From the NCBI RefSeq assembly GCF_902705885.1, contig NZ_CACSIP010000013.1, positions 1 through 64,000 on the forward strand: a stretch of 64,000 nt of DNA, written 5' to 3'. Below the pieces are notes generated by a model. The model had not been told where the DNA came from. It ran no database searches and saw only the letters and a list, made by a program, of their open reading frames with translations. This DNA is from Mycolicibacterium austroafricanum. Its GTDB lineage: Bacteria > Actinomycetota > Actinomycetes > Mycobacteriales > Mycobacteriaceae. A program made the translations under genes and the position numbers. Shown here in pieces: positions 63,371 to 64,000 of the stretch (position 1 is the stretch's first letter; every line of letters starts with the position of its first letter).

Positions 63371-63979
63371 ATGGATCTCGGCACCGCAAAGCGCCCTAGA
63401 ATTCGATCGATGAGCTACCAGATCGACCCGAACGTGCTGCATCGCGTCGCCAAGCAGATTGCCGGTCTGCAACTCGACGGCGATGAGCTCATCACCAGGA
63501 CTGTGGAGTTGCTCAACGGCGAGTATCCCGACCTCGTCGACGCCGCACCGGGGCGGTGGGTGGGCAGCAAGGCCGGCGGAATCCTGGGAAAGGTCCGATT
63601 CCTGCACTTCAGCCCGCGCGAATACCTCGTGATCTTCGGGTCTCCCACGGGCACCCAGGGTTTCTCCGGTCGCTACAAGCACGTCGACATCCACAAGTTC
63701 CTCATCGCGGGCCGGATCGACTCCTATGATCTGGAATCCGACGACACCGCCCCGCTGCCCCCGCTGCTACCGGGTGAGCGCACCTGCCTGGAGAGGGGAC
63801 ATGCCCGGGGTCTGACCATTCATCCCGGCTCCTGGCATATCGAGTACGGCCGCGGAGCCGTGATCACCACGCTGCCGTTCGCCATGGTGGACACCCTGCT
63901 GGTGTCACTGGAGGTCGAGTCGGTGCGCCGCTCCACGGTGGAATTCGCGAAGCTCGTGCGGCGACGACTTCGCCGCTGA
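63371..63979 (+). CDS. ERG2/sigma-1-receptor-like protein
   Basis: The protein has 202 residues from ATG 63371 (63410 possible). The C-terminal half matches the ERG2/sigma-1 receptor cupin-like fold: GFSGRYKHVDIHKFLIAG, then GLTIHPGSWHIEYGRGAVIT and TLPFAMVDTLLVSLEVESVR, parallel to [20 protein letters not shown] of human SIGMAR1. The Glu of the ligand site is kept (IEYGRG); the Asp partner is not obviously conserved. The N-terminal membrane anchor of the eukaryotic proteins is absent. The family includes sterol C8-C7 isomerase, so an isomerase or ligand-binding role on a sterol-like molecule is likely. Confidence 0.75.
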   Translation: MDLGTAKRPRIRSMSYQIDPNVLHRVAKQIAGLQLDGDELITRTVELLNGEYPDLVDAAPGRWVGSKAGGILGKVRFLHFSPREYLVIFGSPTGTQGFSGRYKHVDIHKFLIAGRIDSYDLESDDTAPLPPLLPGERTCLERGHARGLTIHPGSWHIEYGRGAVITTLPFAMVDTLLVSLEVESVRRSTVEFAKLVRRRLRR

Positions 63980-64000
63980 CTCGCGTCGAGCGCGACTATC

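Overview
The window looks like the chromosome of a rapidly growing environmental mycobacterium (Mycolicibacterium type). The DNA is GC-rich with many GTG starts and 1-8 bp gene overlaps. It carries SigK with its anti-sigma factor RskA, two mycolic-acid methyltransferase homologues, a KasA/KasB-type ketoacyl synthase, the mycobacterial three-domain LigD with Ku, and a block that keeps the gene content of M. tuberculosis Rv0927c-Rv0923c (SDR, DapB-like enzyme, MntH, cyclotransferase/polyglutamate hydrolase). Family assignments come from reading the sequence only; no database search was run.

Layout. 1-590 is a graveyard of gene fragments (13E12/DUF222 protein, transposase, MmyB-type regulator). 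591-4553 is an XRE/MmyB regulator facing a four-gene catabolic operon (SnoaL-like, amidohydrolase/decarboxylase, two tandem SDRs). 4598-8795 holds non-homologous end joining: LigD and Ku flank a PfkB sugar kinase. 8849-14646 holds a DUF559 protein and the Rv0927c-Rv0923c-like block with two small secreted proteins. 14684-16938 is a compact SigK operon with a recognisable SigK-type promoter. 16935-21770 holds a YbdK-type ligase, an F420 oxidoreductase, an oxidase subunit III/IV-like trio, tRNA-Arg(CCU) and an ANTAR regulator. 21959-28570 contains thiolase, carotenoid oxygenase and a double-HxlR regulator, a CIRCE-controlled Hsp20, and small housekeeping genes. 28815-31986 is mycolate-related.

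Two large accessory catabolic regions follow. From 45972 down to 32247, eleven minus-strand genes (SDR, Rieske oxygenase, Baeyer-Villiger-type monooxygenase, SDR, CoA transferase, four acyl-CoA dehydrogenases, TPP enzyme, aldehyde dehydrogenase) face seven plus-strand genes (beta-propeller, GntR regulator, two acyl-CoA synthetases, SDR, VOC protein, NAD-binding protein; 46112-53431). Two palindromes lie in the shared promoter region. Together they look like a pathway that hydroxylates a cyclic or long-chain compound, inserts oxygen, activates it with CoA and beta-oxidises it.

The most unusual region is 54555-63979. A TetR gene and a downstream plus-strand gene set each carry a TGACT-NN-AGTCA operator. 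The set encodes two near-identical polytopic membrane proteins, each next to a tiny single-span protein, around a NorD-like VWA protein and a NorQ/CbbQ-type AAA+ ATPase. A one-span Cys-containing protein, two cytochromes P450, a DapB-like dehydrogenase and an ERG2/sigma-1-receptor-like protein follow. NorQ/NorD pairs are known metalloenzyme activators, and no known NorQD client enzyme is encoded here. I infer that the duplicated membrane proteins form an uncharacterised membrane metalloenzyme acting with the P450s and the sterol-isomerase-like protein on a sterol- or terpenoid-like substrate.
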